Numbered from the stretch's first letter, positions 37,901-52,900 are shown. The stretch is DNA of 64,000 bases from Hanleya hanleyi (GCA_036873755.1 JAVTVY010018765.1:1-64000), one strand, 5' to 3'. Numbers and translations are program-made. Notes: generated by a model not told the origin, from the sequence alone.

Positions 37901-40900
37901 ACAGTCGATTTTAGAATAGCAATGGCTGCATAGCATTTGCTTGTCTTTGGCAACCTTCATGACATGATCTACATGTATCACACGTCACTATTTACCATAT
38001 TTTACACTGTTTTCATTTCAGAACTAAACTATCTCATATTTTGAAACATCTCCATTTCTTCATTAAAACTGATGTAAATTGTCAATAATTTGTTTTCAAT
38101 TCTCAGATAATATAACAAATGTTTTAAGCACTCAATACACAAACAAAAGAGCCCATCATTCAATGTACAATTTTAAATACAACATTTTATAAATCTTTCA
38201 TGTTGCAATAAACTCTATGGTATCGACTGCGGGGGACATGGACCGCTCAGGTTTTCATTGTGCTTGGAATTCAGTGTTAAAATTTAAGAAAAATTTCAAC
38301 CAAAAATATAACCAGTCCGCAAGTATTTTCAATAGTCCGTTAATATTGAATAAAAGATTATCTGGGAACATTTGTCACCATGAATATTTTGTTCGATGTG
38401 TTGGTTGCTACTAAATAAGGAATTAATAACTGACGGACAGGTGCCAAATTCGAACTCTGGAATTAGTCTCTGCTTTAAATAATCTGAAATGGTGAGCTGT
38501 AACAGCAATATATTGAGAGAATAGCTATGACATATGCTAACAGATCTACAACAGATGTGTTCATGTGAAGAACTGCTGTCATATTGTGTTGAATGTATGA
38601 GTTGTTTGTTCTCCTCAGAATTTGACCCCGAACCACCGAGCCAATGATGTGATAGTTCTAGAGGACACCGAACAGGTTCTACAGGCCAAATTCATGTACG
38701 GACCTCTCGACATGACCGCTCTCACCGGCGAAAAGGTCAGTGTGGTCTGGGCAGACAAATTTACGTTATAAATTCATGTACACTCTGCTGGACAAAACTT
38801 TTCTCACTGGCGAAAAGGTCAGTATGGTCTAGGGTAGACAAATCTAGATTATAAATTCATGTACACTCTGCTGGACAAAACTTCTCTCACTGGCGAAAAG
38901 GTCAGTATGGTCTAGGGCACACAATCTAGATTATAAATTCATGTACACTCTGCTGGACAAGACTTCTCTCACTGGTAAATCTGTCAGTATGGTCCAGGGG
39001 GTATACCTCTAGAGTATGAGTTCATGTACGCTCATACTATTCAGCTTGTATCACTGACGTCCCTACTCTCCTTGTTCCTCCCGCTGATTCACATCACCAA
39101 GTTCGCGCCTCTTGGCCGTCAGGGGGCGCTTTATCTGGTTACCCAATCGCCGTGCCGTAATAGCTCGGAGATAACCAGATTCCTCATACTAACCACGATT
39201 GGCCAACTACCTCACGTGATCGAAATTACGTCATGCCTTCATGATAGTGAGATCACGACTCAAGTAATGTGGAAGCCATACCAATATTTTTGACAGCGAC
39301 ACGCCCTCTTACCGCATCTCTCCAAGGAACTTTTCCGCGTCTTTATTACAATCAACATTCAATTCAAAATCTGAAACAATTGAACGGTGTTTTTACGTTA
39401 CCATTCTAGGCAGCTTGATCTCCTTATATACTCATGACGATAAAGCATGGTCTTATCAGTGGGATATTAACAACATTTACAGAGATTTATTTGTTATTTG
39501 AAGGTATCAGTGAACAAGTGTTTGCAATCAGTTGACGAACCTTACTAAACAATGGAGGAAGTTATCCAAAAATCTGTTCACTCTTAACTCAGAAATTAAC
39601 GTAATTAGAGCTGTTTTGCCCTCCGTTTATTGTTAGTTTTGCTGTTAACGACATATGAACGTTTGAAAAGGGAGACAACTCATATTGTCAAGACTCTTCC
39701 GTAAAAGTGATATTCATTGGTCATTGGTGGTTGGCCTGTGTAGTGCGCCCCCTTATGGCCAAGAGGCGCGAAATATGCGATGTGAATCAGCGGGGGAATG
39801 AGGAGAGTAGGGACGTCAGTGATACAAGCTGTTTATCAGCGTCGAGTTCATGTCCCGCCTCTCAACAGCGAAAAGGTCAGTATAGTTTAGGGGAGACAAC
39901 TCTAGAATATAAGTTCATGTATGGCCTGCAGAACAAGACTTCTGTCAATGGTGAAACATTCACTCTCGACATGACTGCGCTCCCAGGCGAAATGGTCAGT
40001 TTGGTCGAGGGGAGACAACTCCAGATTATACTATGCATCATTTGTTCTAGGTAGACAATATGTTAATCTCACTGTGGCCTCATCCATGTGTTATTTATGC
40101 AGCAATAAATAGTGAACCATTCTATCATGTTCTTGTTTTCAGGTTGATATTCACTTTATGACCCAGCCTCCTTCAGGGGAATGGGTGTACTATGGGACAG
40201 AAGTCACAGACAGCCATGGCAGACTCAACTATACCGTACCCAGTGATAAACGTCTCAGTCAGGGCATGTACCCTGTTAAAATGATCGTCAGGTCAGTAGC
40301 TCTTCATGGTCTATTCTACTTCTTACTCAATCTGAAGTTAACAACTTTTTTAAGTTAATGTCTTTTTACATATTAAAAGGTGATACAGACCTCGTTAAAA
40401 CCGTTTCCTTATGCAGGGGAGAAGATTACACATTAGTTGTGGATGGGTGATCCTTGTGTGAGTTCAATCCCTCACAGGACTGACCCATATCCAGAACTAC
40501 TGTCGGTCTCACATTACGAGGGAACAGGATTTTCGGCAATATATCAGAGCCAATTTTTCTCAGAGCATTGAAATTCCTCACAGTAATTATAAGTAATGTA
40601 TGCAGTTTTATTATGAAATTTCAAAGAAATCTATTCAGAATCAAAGAAAATCTCCAATACCTAGCATGGTATTTTCAAAGCACAATGACATTGGGCTTGC
40701 AATGTTGTAACATTGTGACTGGCCACTATGACGTGAAACTATGCAAAATTTTCAGGGCAAAATTCATTTTGGTGAATTTGAACCAACTATTCATTGGATT
40801 TTCATTAAATTTGAGGATAAGAATGCACAAATTATATTCAGATGATGTGCAAAATTTCACTGCTCAAAGAAAAACTGGCTCCATTATATTGCCGAAAATC

Positions 40901-43900
40901 CTGTTCCCTCGTAATGTGAGACTGACAGTAGTACCTCTGCTTTACAAAGATAAATGTAATCGGATATCAAGAAAAACTTGCAGGTGAAATATAGGAAGAC
41001 GTGAATGAAATGATTTACTTGATAGCAGATAATATTAGCTGGATCTGTGGCTGATTTCATCAATGCCTTCACTTTTTTTTGTTTATCTGCTTTGTGGGGG
41101 GGGGGGGGCAGTTTTTAAATGATCGGGAGTCTGTATTCTAACCATCTTAATGAATATTGGATTCTCATTGTCCAGGGGTGACCACACATGGACAGATTTT
41201 TTCCTGACCGTTTTACCCCCTAAAGCAGAGACAGTAGTGTTCAGTATAGACGGCTCATTCACTGCCAGTGTCTCCATCATGGGTAAAGACCCGAAGGTCC
41301 GTGCTGGAGCCGTTGATGTTGTCAGGTATGTTCCCAGTGTTTATTATTTGTTTGTTTACATTACTGGCATATCTACTGTGATTTATATGATGAAATTCTG
41401 TAACAGATCTATTCTGGAGATCAAGGAGTCACAATAACAGGTTAAACACCAACAAAATAATTATTTTGATTCCAGGTGTCATATTTTTGATATATTCAAT
41501 AAAAACACAGACAATAAAGTTTTATCTTTCAATCACTCAATATGTGTTCATGACATGCTGATGACATGGAGGAGGATACATGGAATAGAGTGGTGGCAAC
41601 CAGCTTCCAATTATAGCTTGCTCTCAGGGCAACCACCACAAACAGTTACATCATTGCCACCATATGCTTAATAAATCCCATAATCTAGCTCTCACTGTAT
41701 TCTAGTCCTTCAGAATAGCTCTAAATTTGTCAAGTTGCGACAATTGTCCTACAGGGAAAGAAGAAAGTGGAACAGAATAACTTGAGATCTGGTTTCAAAC
41801 TTGAAGTGATGTTGAAGAAGCATGTATCAGCTTAAACAAAGGCATGTGAATGACAAAGCTGTGTCTTACTTTGTTCATACAGACACTGGCAGGAGTTGGG
41901 ATACCTGATCTTGTATGTGACAGCTCGACCTGACATGCAGCATAAGAAGGTGGTGAGATGGCTGGCCCAGCATAACTTCCCTCATGGTATGGTCTCCTTC
42001 ATGGATGGCCTATCCAAGGACCCGCTACGGCAAAAACTGAATTACCTTAAAGGTCTTCAGACTGATGTAAGTCCTGTTTACAAGATTACATCCCTCATGG
42101 TATCGTCTCCTTCATGGATGGTCTATCCAATGACACTCTACGACAAAAATACAATTACATGTATCTTAAAAGTCATCAGTTATGCCTCCCACTATGTCAC
42201 GAGAAGGAGATGGGAGAAGGTGGGGGGAGGTGATTTACTCCCATAACACCATAATGGAATTTCACTCGATCGTTCAATCGTATCTTCCTGAACGATCCTA
42301 GCACTAGTGGAAGTATTTCTTCCCAGAAGTGCATAACTGTTAGTGGTGTTGTAGCGGCCGAGTTTCCCGGCGGTGTTTGAAGCACTGCCCCCTGGCTTAC
42401 GAGCCCATCGCTCTACCAAATCACTGCCCCCTGGCTTACGAGCCCATCGCTCTACCAAATGAGCTAAAGGAAATTCCCGCTAGCTATAACCTAGTACAGG
42501 CACAGGTTCTACCACACTCCTCTCCATCAAGAAGAACCACCATCCTCATTTCCGATTAACCCTGGGGCTAGATTGACAAGCTCTCCCATTCCCTCCCTCA
42601 AACCACCCCATTCCTTCCGTTGAACCACCCCATCCTTCCCAGCAACTCTAACTCGACAATCATATCATCACTAACCACACTTCCTACACTTCCTCATCTC
42701 GACAACCTGACCATCAACCCAACCCACTCCCATTCCCACGAGGATGCAACGGCGATGCCAATGTTGTAGTGACCCTTGGCTTACGAGCCCAGCACCCTAT
42801 CAACTGAGCTAAACAACCCAGTAAAAGCACTGGTGAACCCGCTTCCTACCACACTGTTGCTAATCAGGATAGTTAGGACAGTTTTATTAAGTTAACTCAA
42901 ATGTTTAAATGCTGGGGTTTTCAATAAAACCACAGCAGAAACATCAGCTGTGACTGTAAAACTACAACTGCTGCAGCAAAGTCATTTGATATGCCCAGCA
43001 ATTCATATCTAGATTGACTGGTAGTTCATGTTGATGCTTAATTGTATTATTATGGATTCCATATTCATCTCTGTCAATATGTATTGTCAGCCTTGATGCC
43101 CTTACTGATATTGTTTATATATGCAGGCTCAACTAGATTTCAAAGGTGCCTATGGATCAAGTAAAGATATAGCTGTGTATAAGGAGTTAGGTCTCCACCC
43201 TCAACAGATCTACATTGTAGGGAAGGCCTCCAAGAAACAACATGCACAAGCACAGGTAATGTCACAACTGTACAGGTCAACTGATAATTAAGTCTTAGCA
43301 ATGAGAATATTATTGCACAAGGCTATTTTAGAGATGACAACTTCTTTATATTGTTGTAGGATGATCGTTTCCTGTAGACATAAATGTCTATGGGGCAACG
43401 TCACTCTGTCCATGTTACAGCTTGTGCCTTTGAACTGTGTGCAATGCCAAATGAAATGATGCATACAACCTGAATGTACTTGTTCAACAGTGAATAATCA
43501 GAATGTACATGTTGAACAGGGAATAATCTGAATGTACATGTTGAACAGTGAATAAGCTGAATGTACATGTTGAACTAGAAATAATCTGAATGTACATGTC
43601 GAACAGGGAATCTGAATGTACATGTTGAACAGTGAATAATCTGAATGTCCATGTTGAACAGTGAATAATCTGAATGTACATGTTGAACTAGGAATAATCT
43701 GAATGTACATGTTGAACAGTGAATAATCTGGATGTACATGTTGAACTAGGAATAATCTGAATGTACATGTTGGACAGTGAATAACCTGAATGTACATGTT
43801 GAACAGTGAATAGTCTGAATGTACATGTTGAACAGTGAATAATCTGAATGTGCATGTTGAACAGTGAAGAATCTAAATGTACATGTTGAACTAGGAATAA

Positions 43901-46900
43901 CTTGAATGTACATGTTAAACAGTGGTTGATCTGAATGTACATGTTGAACAGTGAATAACATGAATGTACATGCTGAACAGTGAGTAGTCTGAATGTACAT
44001 GTTGTATTGTGTGTAACCTGATTGTACATGTTGGACAGTGAATAACCTGAATGCACATGTTGAGCAGTGAATAATCTGAATGTACATGTTCAACATTGAA
44101 TAATCTGAATGTACATGTTGAACAGGGAAGAATATGAATGTACATGTTGAACAGTGAATAACTTGAATGTACATGTTGAACAGTGAATAACTTGAATGTA
44201 CATGTTGAGCAGTGAATAATATGAATGTACATGTTGAACATTGAATAATCTGAATGTACATGTTGAACAGTGAATAACCTGAATGTACATGTTGAACAGT
44301 GGATAACTTGAATGTACATGTTGGAACCCCTTACCTGAATGTACATGTTGGACAATGAATAACCTGAATGTACATGTTGGACAGTGAATAACCTGAATGT
44401 ACATGTTGGACAGTGAATAACCTGAATGTACATGTTGAACAGTGAAGAATCTGAATGCACATGTTGAACAGTGAATAATCTGAATGTACATGCTGAACGG
44501 TGAACAACTTGAATGCACATGTTGAATAATGAATGGTCTGAATGTACATGTTGAACAGTGAATAACCTGAATGTAAATGTTGAAAAGTGAATAGTCTAAA
44601 TGTACATGTTGGAACCCCTTACCTGAATGTACATGTTGGACAATGAATAACCTGAATGTACATCTTGGACAGTGAATAACCTGAATGTACATGTTGGACA
44701 GTGAATAACCTGAATGTACATGTTGAACAGCGAATAATATAAATGTACATGTTGAACAGTGAATAATATGAATGCACATGTTGAACAGTGAATAATCTGA
44801 ATGTACATGTTGAACAGTGAATAACCTGAATGTACATGTTGAACAGTGAATAATCTGAATGTACATGTTGAACAGTGAATAATCTGAATGTACATGTTGA
44901 ACAGTGAATAATCTGAATGTAGATGTTGAACTAGGAATAATATACATGTACATGTTGAACAGTGAATAATATAAATGTACATGTTGAACAGTGAATAACC
45001 TGAATATACATGATTAGAGCATTTCCACAAAGTGGATGCTCTTATGTTTTCATGAGAAACGGCTCTGCCGGATCCGCCGCCGCCGCCGCGACTTTAAACG
45101 TGAATATCTCTGAAACCGTTAAATATTTTCGGGTCAAACTTTGTGTGCTATATCCTTAGGCCTGGGGAATTTGTCTGGTTGTGTTTCGATACCCGCTGCT
45201 CACCACCATGTGGCGTTGTAGTCAGAGCATAGGTAAACCTTTCTCTGACAATTTCGTCTGAACGGCTTGTCTAATTTCTTTGAAATTTTATTACAATGGT
45301 CTTGAAGGATGGTCAATGTGCTGAAAAGCTTTTGGTGTAGCTGGCATAGCTATAAAGGCAAGTTTTTTGCGTCACAAAAAAAAAGAGTTTTTCGTGAAAT
45401 GAAAATTTGCCAATTCGTTTAGAGAAATATTTAAAAACTGTTCTATTCTAGGTTGTCAAGCATAAATATAGGATTGCCGACATGATAATTCCCTTTCGGT
45501 GCGAATCAAATTGCCATTTAAATGAAAAATCTCATTTATCTGACTTAACGACAAAACCTCTATAACCATTATCATGATTAAAGTTTTTTTTTCCATTGAA
45601 CTCTTATGTGCCACCTCCCTAGGGCTTTAGATCTCACCCGCTTGTTTTTCGTGGCATTTGTTCGTCACTAGGTGGCACTATAGACATGAATGTAGGTAAA
45701 CATGTGTAACATCATTTTTTCTGAACAACGTGTTTGATTTCCATGTAATTTGGGTATAATGATCTTGCAAGATAGGCAAAGAACTGACAAGATTTTGGTG
45801 GTGTTGGCGAATCATGGAGAGTCATTTTTGCATTTCAAAATAAGATTTTGTTTTCACAAAAATGGAAATTTGCTTCTTAATCAGGTATAAGTGATTCTAT
45901 TTTGCTGAACATGATCGTAGCATTCCCAGTGTTATAATTTACATCTCTTGTAAGCCAACTGGCCATTTTTGTAAATATATAAAATTCTCATTCCACATTC
46001 CCCAGGCCACATCTGAGGATTTTGCTAAATCGTGTAGGTTTGTGGTATTGTTCATCATTGGGTGGCACTATAGACAGTAAATGTTTTTAGCACAATTTAT
46101 TGGCATTTCATCTGTTTATGAAGTTTATTATTGTCAGACAGACAAAGGACTGAAAGTTTGTTTTTTTTGATTGAAATTGAATGGCCACCTCTCATACGGA
46201 TTTTGCAGCCCATCAACATAATGCTTGATTTATATCTCATTATACATTCTTTTTTACAATTACTAATTTTATTAACATTATGGTTTAAAAATGGATTGAA
46301 AGGACATTGGTGCTGTTAGCGCTGGCATAATCATGTGGCATAGGATAAAGTCAGCTAAATATCTTAGTCTAGGCTACATCAACCCCTGCTTACACACATA
46401 GCTAAAATGCAGTCAGAGGAAATATGCTGCCATCAGAGATTGGATGGTCAATATGGAGAATTCAAGGATTCAAGTGAGCTTGAAGTCAGGCCATTTTGGT
46501 CAAATAGACACATTGTAACACTGATATGTTGACCATTCTGGTAATAAAACCTGTAATGGTTGACTTGTTGCATAATGCACTTTACATAAGTGGACTAATA
46601 GACGGCTTGTGTCAACAAAGTAAACACTTCATTTCCAGAATTAGTGCTATTTCTCGCTCCATTACTGATATAATAATTTGATCCTGTTCCCAGTTTTCAA
46701 TGAATAAAATCACAAATTATCACTCAGTTAATGCTCAATTTTTTTGTTTTAAGTGGAGGTCCCCAGAATTTATTTGAAACTCGATATGTGAAATTGCACA
46801 TACTGTTGCATTTTGACAGCATAGTTACAAATGTTGATAAGTATTTCTTGAACTGAAACTAATACATACCTGCTATATGGCACACAAGTAGGGATGACAA

Positions 46901-49900
46901 TTTCATTCTGTTAGTAATAATTTTCATGACTGTTAGTTATAGCATCTTCAGCAGTGAACAAAGTTACAAACAGCTCCATACGCACAGTATATACAAGGCA
47001 TAATGTGATCTTAGCCAATACACATTTATGAATAGATGAGCCAGTAAATTATGGCAGGCAGGTTGGACGGATATTAAAATGCTGTCATTTTCAGAAATCT
47101 GTTAAATGTTAAGCAATATCTACAAATGGTGTCATTCAGGTAATACAATACACACTCTAATTGATGAAAACAATACATAATCTGCTTATCTGGCAAGAAC
47201 GTATTAAACTGTGCACAAATGAATAAACTATGGTGATATAGTGGGTATGTACCTACATTGAATATTTCTACATGTCATGAAGTTTGGATAAGGACTGTCA
47301 TTTTAAGATTATATAGGTATAATTTTCTTGGCAATCCACATCAGAATTGATGGAACCTACAAATGTTGTAACTCGCATGTTTCATAATTGTATATTCCCT
47401 TGCGAGTTACAACAATCGTGAAGTGTGTATTGTAACACCTGAATCACACCATTTGTAGATCGCTGACAGGCCATCGCTTAACATTTAGCAATCCTATTAA
47501 GATCCTATTATGCCTTGTATATATACTGTGCATTTGTAAACTTTGTTCAATGCTTAAGATGCTGGAACTAATAGCGAAATATACAGAATAAAATTGTGAT
47601 CCCAGCTACTCGGAGTTGCATTTCTTCTCTATAATAGAAGTAAAATGGTGTGTTTTGGTGCATTTTGACAGAATATTTAGACTTTGAAGGTGATATGTAA
47701 CGATGCTCCAAAATGAACTGAATTTTCCGTGTCATCTGTATGTCTGTCTGTCTGTCTCTCTGTCTGCCCGTCTTTCTTGTCATACCACATATACAGCTGG
47801 TGATGGATCAGAAGCCTAATTAATGAAATTGAATGACCTTCACCTGTTTTATCGAGGTCAAATTTATTATTAGAAAGGAGTGAAGATGGGCTCTCCATAT
47901 TCATTATACTTGTGCAATTGGTGACTGACTAGAAGCCTATCCCAGTTGACTCAACCTATTTTCTCAATGTTATATACTTTATATTATGATATAACATGAA
48001 ATATAGCTAGGCATTCTAAATTGATACCACATATGCAACTGATGATGGACCTGAAGTCAATGGATAGGACTGGCATTGACCTATTTTCTCAAGGTCAAAA
48101 AGTGTATGTTAAGTCACATGTTAACTGCCAAGATACACTCCAAATCTATTTGTTGTGGCTGTGGTTGTCTTTCAGAACAATCTAGCGAATTTTGCATACA
48201 TGTGTTCCAACAGCCTCATGCTTCAACAGTAACTTAAATTATGCTGTATAGGCTGAGCTGTTGAAACATCCTCCATTTCCTAGCTCTGACATACTGCATC
48301 ACTGTCGAAATATGGGTACCATGACAGAGTGATAGATCACAGTCAGTGAAGGTTCCTGATTTACATTGAATGTCATTATTGCCTGAGTAGTATTAGCAGC
48401 ATTTTACAACAACAACAACAACAATTCGCTGACTTACAGTGAAAAATTATAGTGAAAGGTATTTAGTTTTTGTTGTTTGGCATTTTTATTTGCTGGCATT
48501 GTTTCAGATAGAATACAGCAGCCTAATTCATACAATCAGGAATAAAAGGGGGTTAAAGTCTTTATGTTCAAACTTTCATAGGAAATATAAAAGTGGCAAT
48601 TTGACATTTTATTTTTATTGGATTTTTTAATGTCGGTGGGCCCATGAAACGGAAAATAAAGTTGGTGTTGCCTCACACTGGGTTTCGCCCATTGGTGAAG
48701 AAATCCCTTCTCAGAGGCACTTGTACCAGGGATGATTCCTGATTGCTCATCCTCCAGGGGTATGTGCCCCACCCTCTGTCCCATCCTAAAAATAGGGGTA
48801 AAAATAGTGAGGCTCTGTCCACCACTAATAGGGGTTGTGCTCAAATTGGGGAGATCTATAGCCCTGCGAGTACCAAATTAAAATTATCTGGGGAAATGCT
48901 CTTTGCCCGTGTTTCACACGAGCTTTAATTGATTGATTGATTGATTGTTTATTCACCATATATAAATAAAAACAGAGATATGGAATGTGAATAAATAAAA
49001 ATATGGCGGGAATAAAACCCCAGGGGGCTTGTTATATCCCATAAAATAATAATTGTTAGTGATTATACCAGCTCGAAAATAGGACAATAGGAGTTGAAGA
49101 TACTCTCAAATTTAAATATGTGAATTAACAATGGTGATGCACCCAGCCCTATAGTTGTTAACTAAGTACATTTGAACTAAACTAAATATATAAGATAGGG
49201 CTTTGTGAAATTGATACGGTACACGTGTTTTACATAAAATAAGTTTGTCTCAAGGTCAGTATTGGAGCGATTGATGGCCAAGAAGATGATGTCCGTGTGT
49301 GCAAAGGTGGCAAAATGTGAAAATATAATATGAATACGCCATCGAAATTTGAATGGATAGACTATTCAGAAAACAAATAAATTTTCATTCGAAATTTGAA
49401 AAGTGACTGAGATAAACATGATTTTAAGTCAGACGGTAAGGGTTCCAATGTTGAATGTTGAACAGTGAATAAGCTGGATGTACATGTTGAACGGTGAGCC
49501 AGGATGTACATGTTGATATCACTAAAAGTACAGGTCTTGATACCTTGAGTCCAAAATTCCTCAAAATGTGTGCAGATGTAATCACCCCACATGTGACAAA
49601 AATACTAAACTTAAGTATTTCTACTGGCATATTCCCAAACAACTGGAAAAAATCTAAAGTATATCCGCTTCACAAAAATGGGTCTGTAAACAAAGCTGAG
49701 AATTACCGTCCAATATCTATTTTACCAATACTCTCTAAAATTCTAGAAAGACATGTGCATGACTGGTTATATACGTATATAACATCCCATGATTTGCTCA
49801 GTGACTCCCAATCAGGTTTCAGGCCTCAACACTCCTGTTTCACTGCTTTAACAAGACTCACTGAAAAATGGCTACATGCACTTGACAATGAAGAAATTGT

Positions 49901-52900
49901 TGGTTCAGTCATGATTGACTTCCGAAAAGCATTCGATCTGATAGATCACAACCTCCTGTTAAAAAAGCTTAAGATTTATGATTTTGATCAAAAAGCACTA
50001 AAATGGATGTCGTCTTACTTGAATTCTCGATTTCAATGTGTATCACTTGGTAAAACTTTATCTGAGCCATTGACTGTTAAAACTGGTGTACCCCAAGGGT
50101 CCATACTTGGTCCGCTACTGTTTATTTTGTTTCTCAATGATTTTGTTTTGCACATTAGTGATTGTGACGTTGAGACATATGCTGATGACACCACTATTCA
50201 CACATCTTCAAAATCATTAAAAGTACTAGAAGCAAAAGTTAACAAAAATATGATTAAGGCAAAAACATGGTGCTCTGAAAACAAAATGATTATTAATCCA
50301 AGTAAAACTAAAGCGATGTTAATAGGGTCATCCCAAAAGTTAAAGCAATGTGGTAAGGAATCTTTCAATGTCACAATCAATGGCACCCGTATTGAAAGAG
50401 TTGACCATCAAACATTGCATGGTCTACATTTAGATAAAACTCTGTCTTGGCAATCTCATGTAGATCATATTTGTACTACTGTTTCTAGATTACTATCTGT
50501 TCTGAGGAAGCATAAGAGTCTAATCCCACAGAATATGCGACTTTTATTCTACAATGGATACATATCCCCCCATATTAATAACTGTATCAGTATCTGGGGT
50601 AATTGCTCAAACCAACTACTGAACAGGATACATAAACTGCAAAAGACTGCAGCACGTTTGATCTTAGACAAAACAAAACATACTCCTTCTGCTCAACTTT
50701 TTAACATGCTACAGTGGCAAACAGTATTTAATTTGGTTAAACTCAATAAAGGTGTAACTGTATACAAATCACTCAATGGGTATTACCCAGATTACATGAA
50801 AGATCTATTCACTGATAACATTGGTCAAAGAACTCTGAGATCTTCTGCTACAAACGTTCTCAAAGTTCCCTTCCCCCATACTGAGCTGTTTAAGAAAAGC
50901 CTATTATATTCAGGACCGGTCCTGTGGAATTCCCTGCCAGCCAATACACAAAATGCTTCCTCTGTTCAGAGCTTTAAAACCTTGTTTGTGCAACAATTAT
51001 CTTCTTAATCCCTAGATTGCATAATTATGCTCCTTTGCCTGTATTGCGTTCACAGTGATGCATACCAAATTGTATAAGTATATAGTTTTCTATTGTTCAT
51101 ATGACTGTAATCCTTTTTGCTTCCATTTGAGTGTGATATGAATGATGTGTGGATGTTTTGTGTGTGAGGACCTCAGGGAAGATCAGCATTGTTTGTTGAC
51201 TGAGCGTACATTTGTACTTTACCCTCTTGAAATAAAGTTTTATTATTATTTTATTATAATAAGCTGAATGTACATGTTGTACAGTGAATAATCTGAATGT
51301 GCATGTTGAACAGTGAAGAATCTAAATGTACATGTTGAACTAGGAATAACTTGAATGTACATGTTAAACAGTGGTTGATCTGAATGTACATGTTGAACAG
51401 CGAATAACATGAATGTACATGCTGAACAGTGAGTAGTCTGAATGTACATGTTGGATTGTGTGTAACCTGATTGTACATGTTGGACAGTGAATAACCTGAA
51501 TGCACATGTTGAGCAGTGAATAATCTGAATGTACATGTTCAACATTGAATAATCTGAATGTACATGTTGAACAGGGAAGAATATGAATGTACATGTTGAA
51601 CAGTGAATAACTTGAATGTAGAATGTACATGTTGAACAGTGAATAACTTGAATGTACATGTTGAGCAGTGAATAATATGAATGTACATGTTGAACATTGA
51701 ATAATCTGAATGTACATGTTGAACAGTGAATAACCTGAATGTACATGTTGAACAGTGGATAACTTGAATGTACAAGTTGAACAGTGAAGAATCTGAATGC
51801 ACATGTTGAACAGTGAATAATCTGAATGTACATGCTGAACAGTGAACAACTTGAATGCACATGTTGAACAATGAATGGTCTGAATGTACATGTTGAACAG
51901 TGAATAACCTGAATGTAAATGTTGAACAGTGAATAGTCTAAATGTACATGTTGGAACCCCTTACCTGAATGTACATGTTGGACAATGAATAACCTGAATG
52001 TACATGTTGGACAGTGAATAACCTGAATGTACATGTTGGACAGTGAATAACCTGAATGTACATGTTGAACAGCGAATAATATAAATGTACATGTTGAACA
52101 GTGAATAATCTGAATGTACATGTTGAACAGTGAATAACCTGAATGTACATGTTGAACAGTGAATAATCTGAATGTACATGTTGAACAGTGAATAATCTGA
52201 ATGTAGATGTTGAACTAGGAATAATATACATGTACATGTTGAACAGTGAATAACCTGAATATACATGATTGATTGATTGTTTATTCACCATATATAAATA
52301 AAAACAGAGATATGGAATGTGAATAAATAAAAATATGGCGGGAATAATACCCCAGGGGGCTTGTTATATCCCATAAAATAATAATTGTTAGTGATTATAC
52401 CAGCTCGAAAATATGACAATAGGAGTTGAAGATACTCTCAAATTTAAATATGTGAATTAACAATGGTGATGCACCCAGCCCTATAGTTGTTAACTAAGTA
52501 CATTTGAACTAAACTAAATATATAAGATAGGGCTTTGTGAAATTGATACGGTACACGTGTTTTACATAAAATAAGTTTGTCTCAAGGTCAGTATTGGAGC
52601 GATTGATGGCCAAGAAGATGTCCGTGTGTGCAAAGGTGGCAAAATGTGAAAATATAATATGAATACGCCATCGAAATTTGAATGGATAGACTATTCAGAA
52701 AACAAATAAATTTTCATTCGAAATTTGAAAAGTGACTCAGATAAACATGATTTTAAGTCAGACGGTAAGGGTTCCAATGTTGAATGTTGAACAGTGAATA
52801 AGCTGAATGTACATGTTGAACGGTGAATAAGCTGAATGTACATGTTGAACAGTGAATAATCTGAATGTACATGTTGAACAGTGAATACCCTGAATGTACA

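Noticed and set aside
40568..40987. 139-codon open frame
   Set aside because: It overlaps a MITE with clear 68-bp inverted ends and shows no domain. The resemblance to a frame at 8109-8456 reflects related repeat sequence.
42395..42467. A functional tRNA-Thr gene on the minus strand
   Set aside because: Only the D-arm and anticodon-arm region match. The acceptor stem and B-box are not recognisable and the core is duplicated, so it is a SINE remnant.
44090..44953. Long minus-strand open frames (up to about 290 codons) at 43484-45030 and 51246-52291
   Set aside because: They are translations of the 29-bp minisatellite, which has no stop on that strand. There is no start context, family similarity or independent support.
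43470..45013. CRISPR-like array
   Set aside because: The units are contiguous 29-bp repeats with no unique spacers and lie in a eukaryotic intron.
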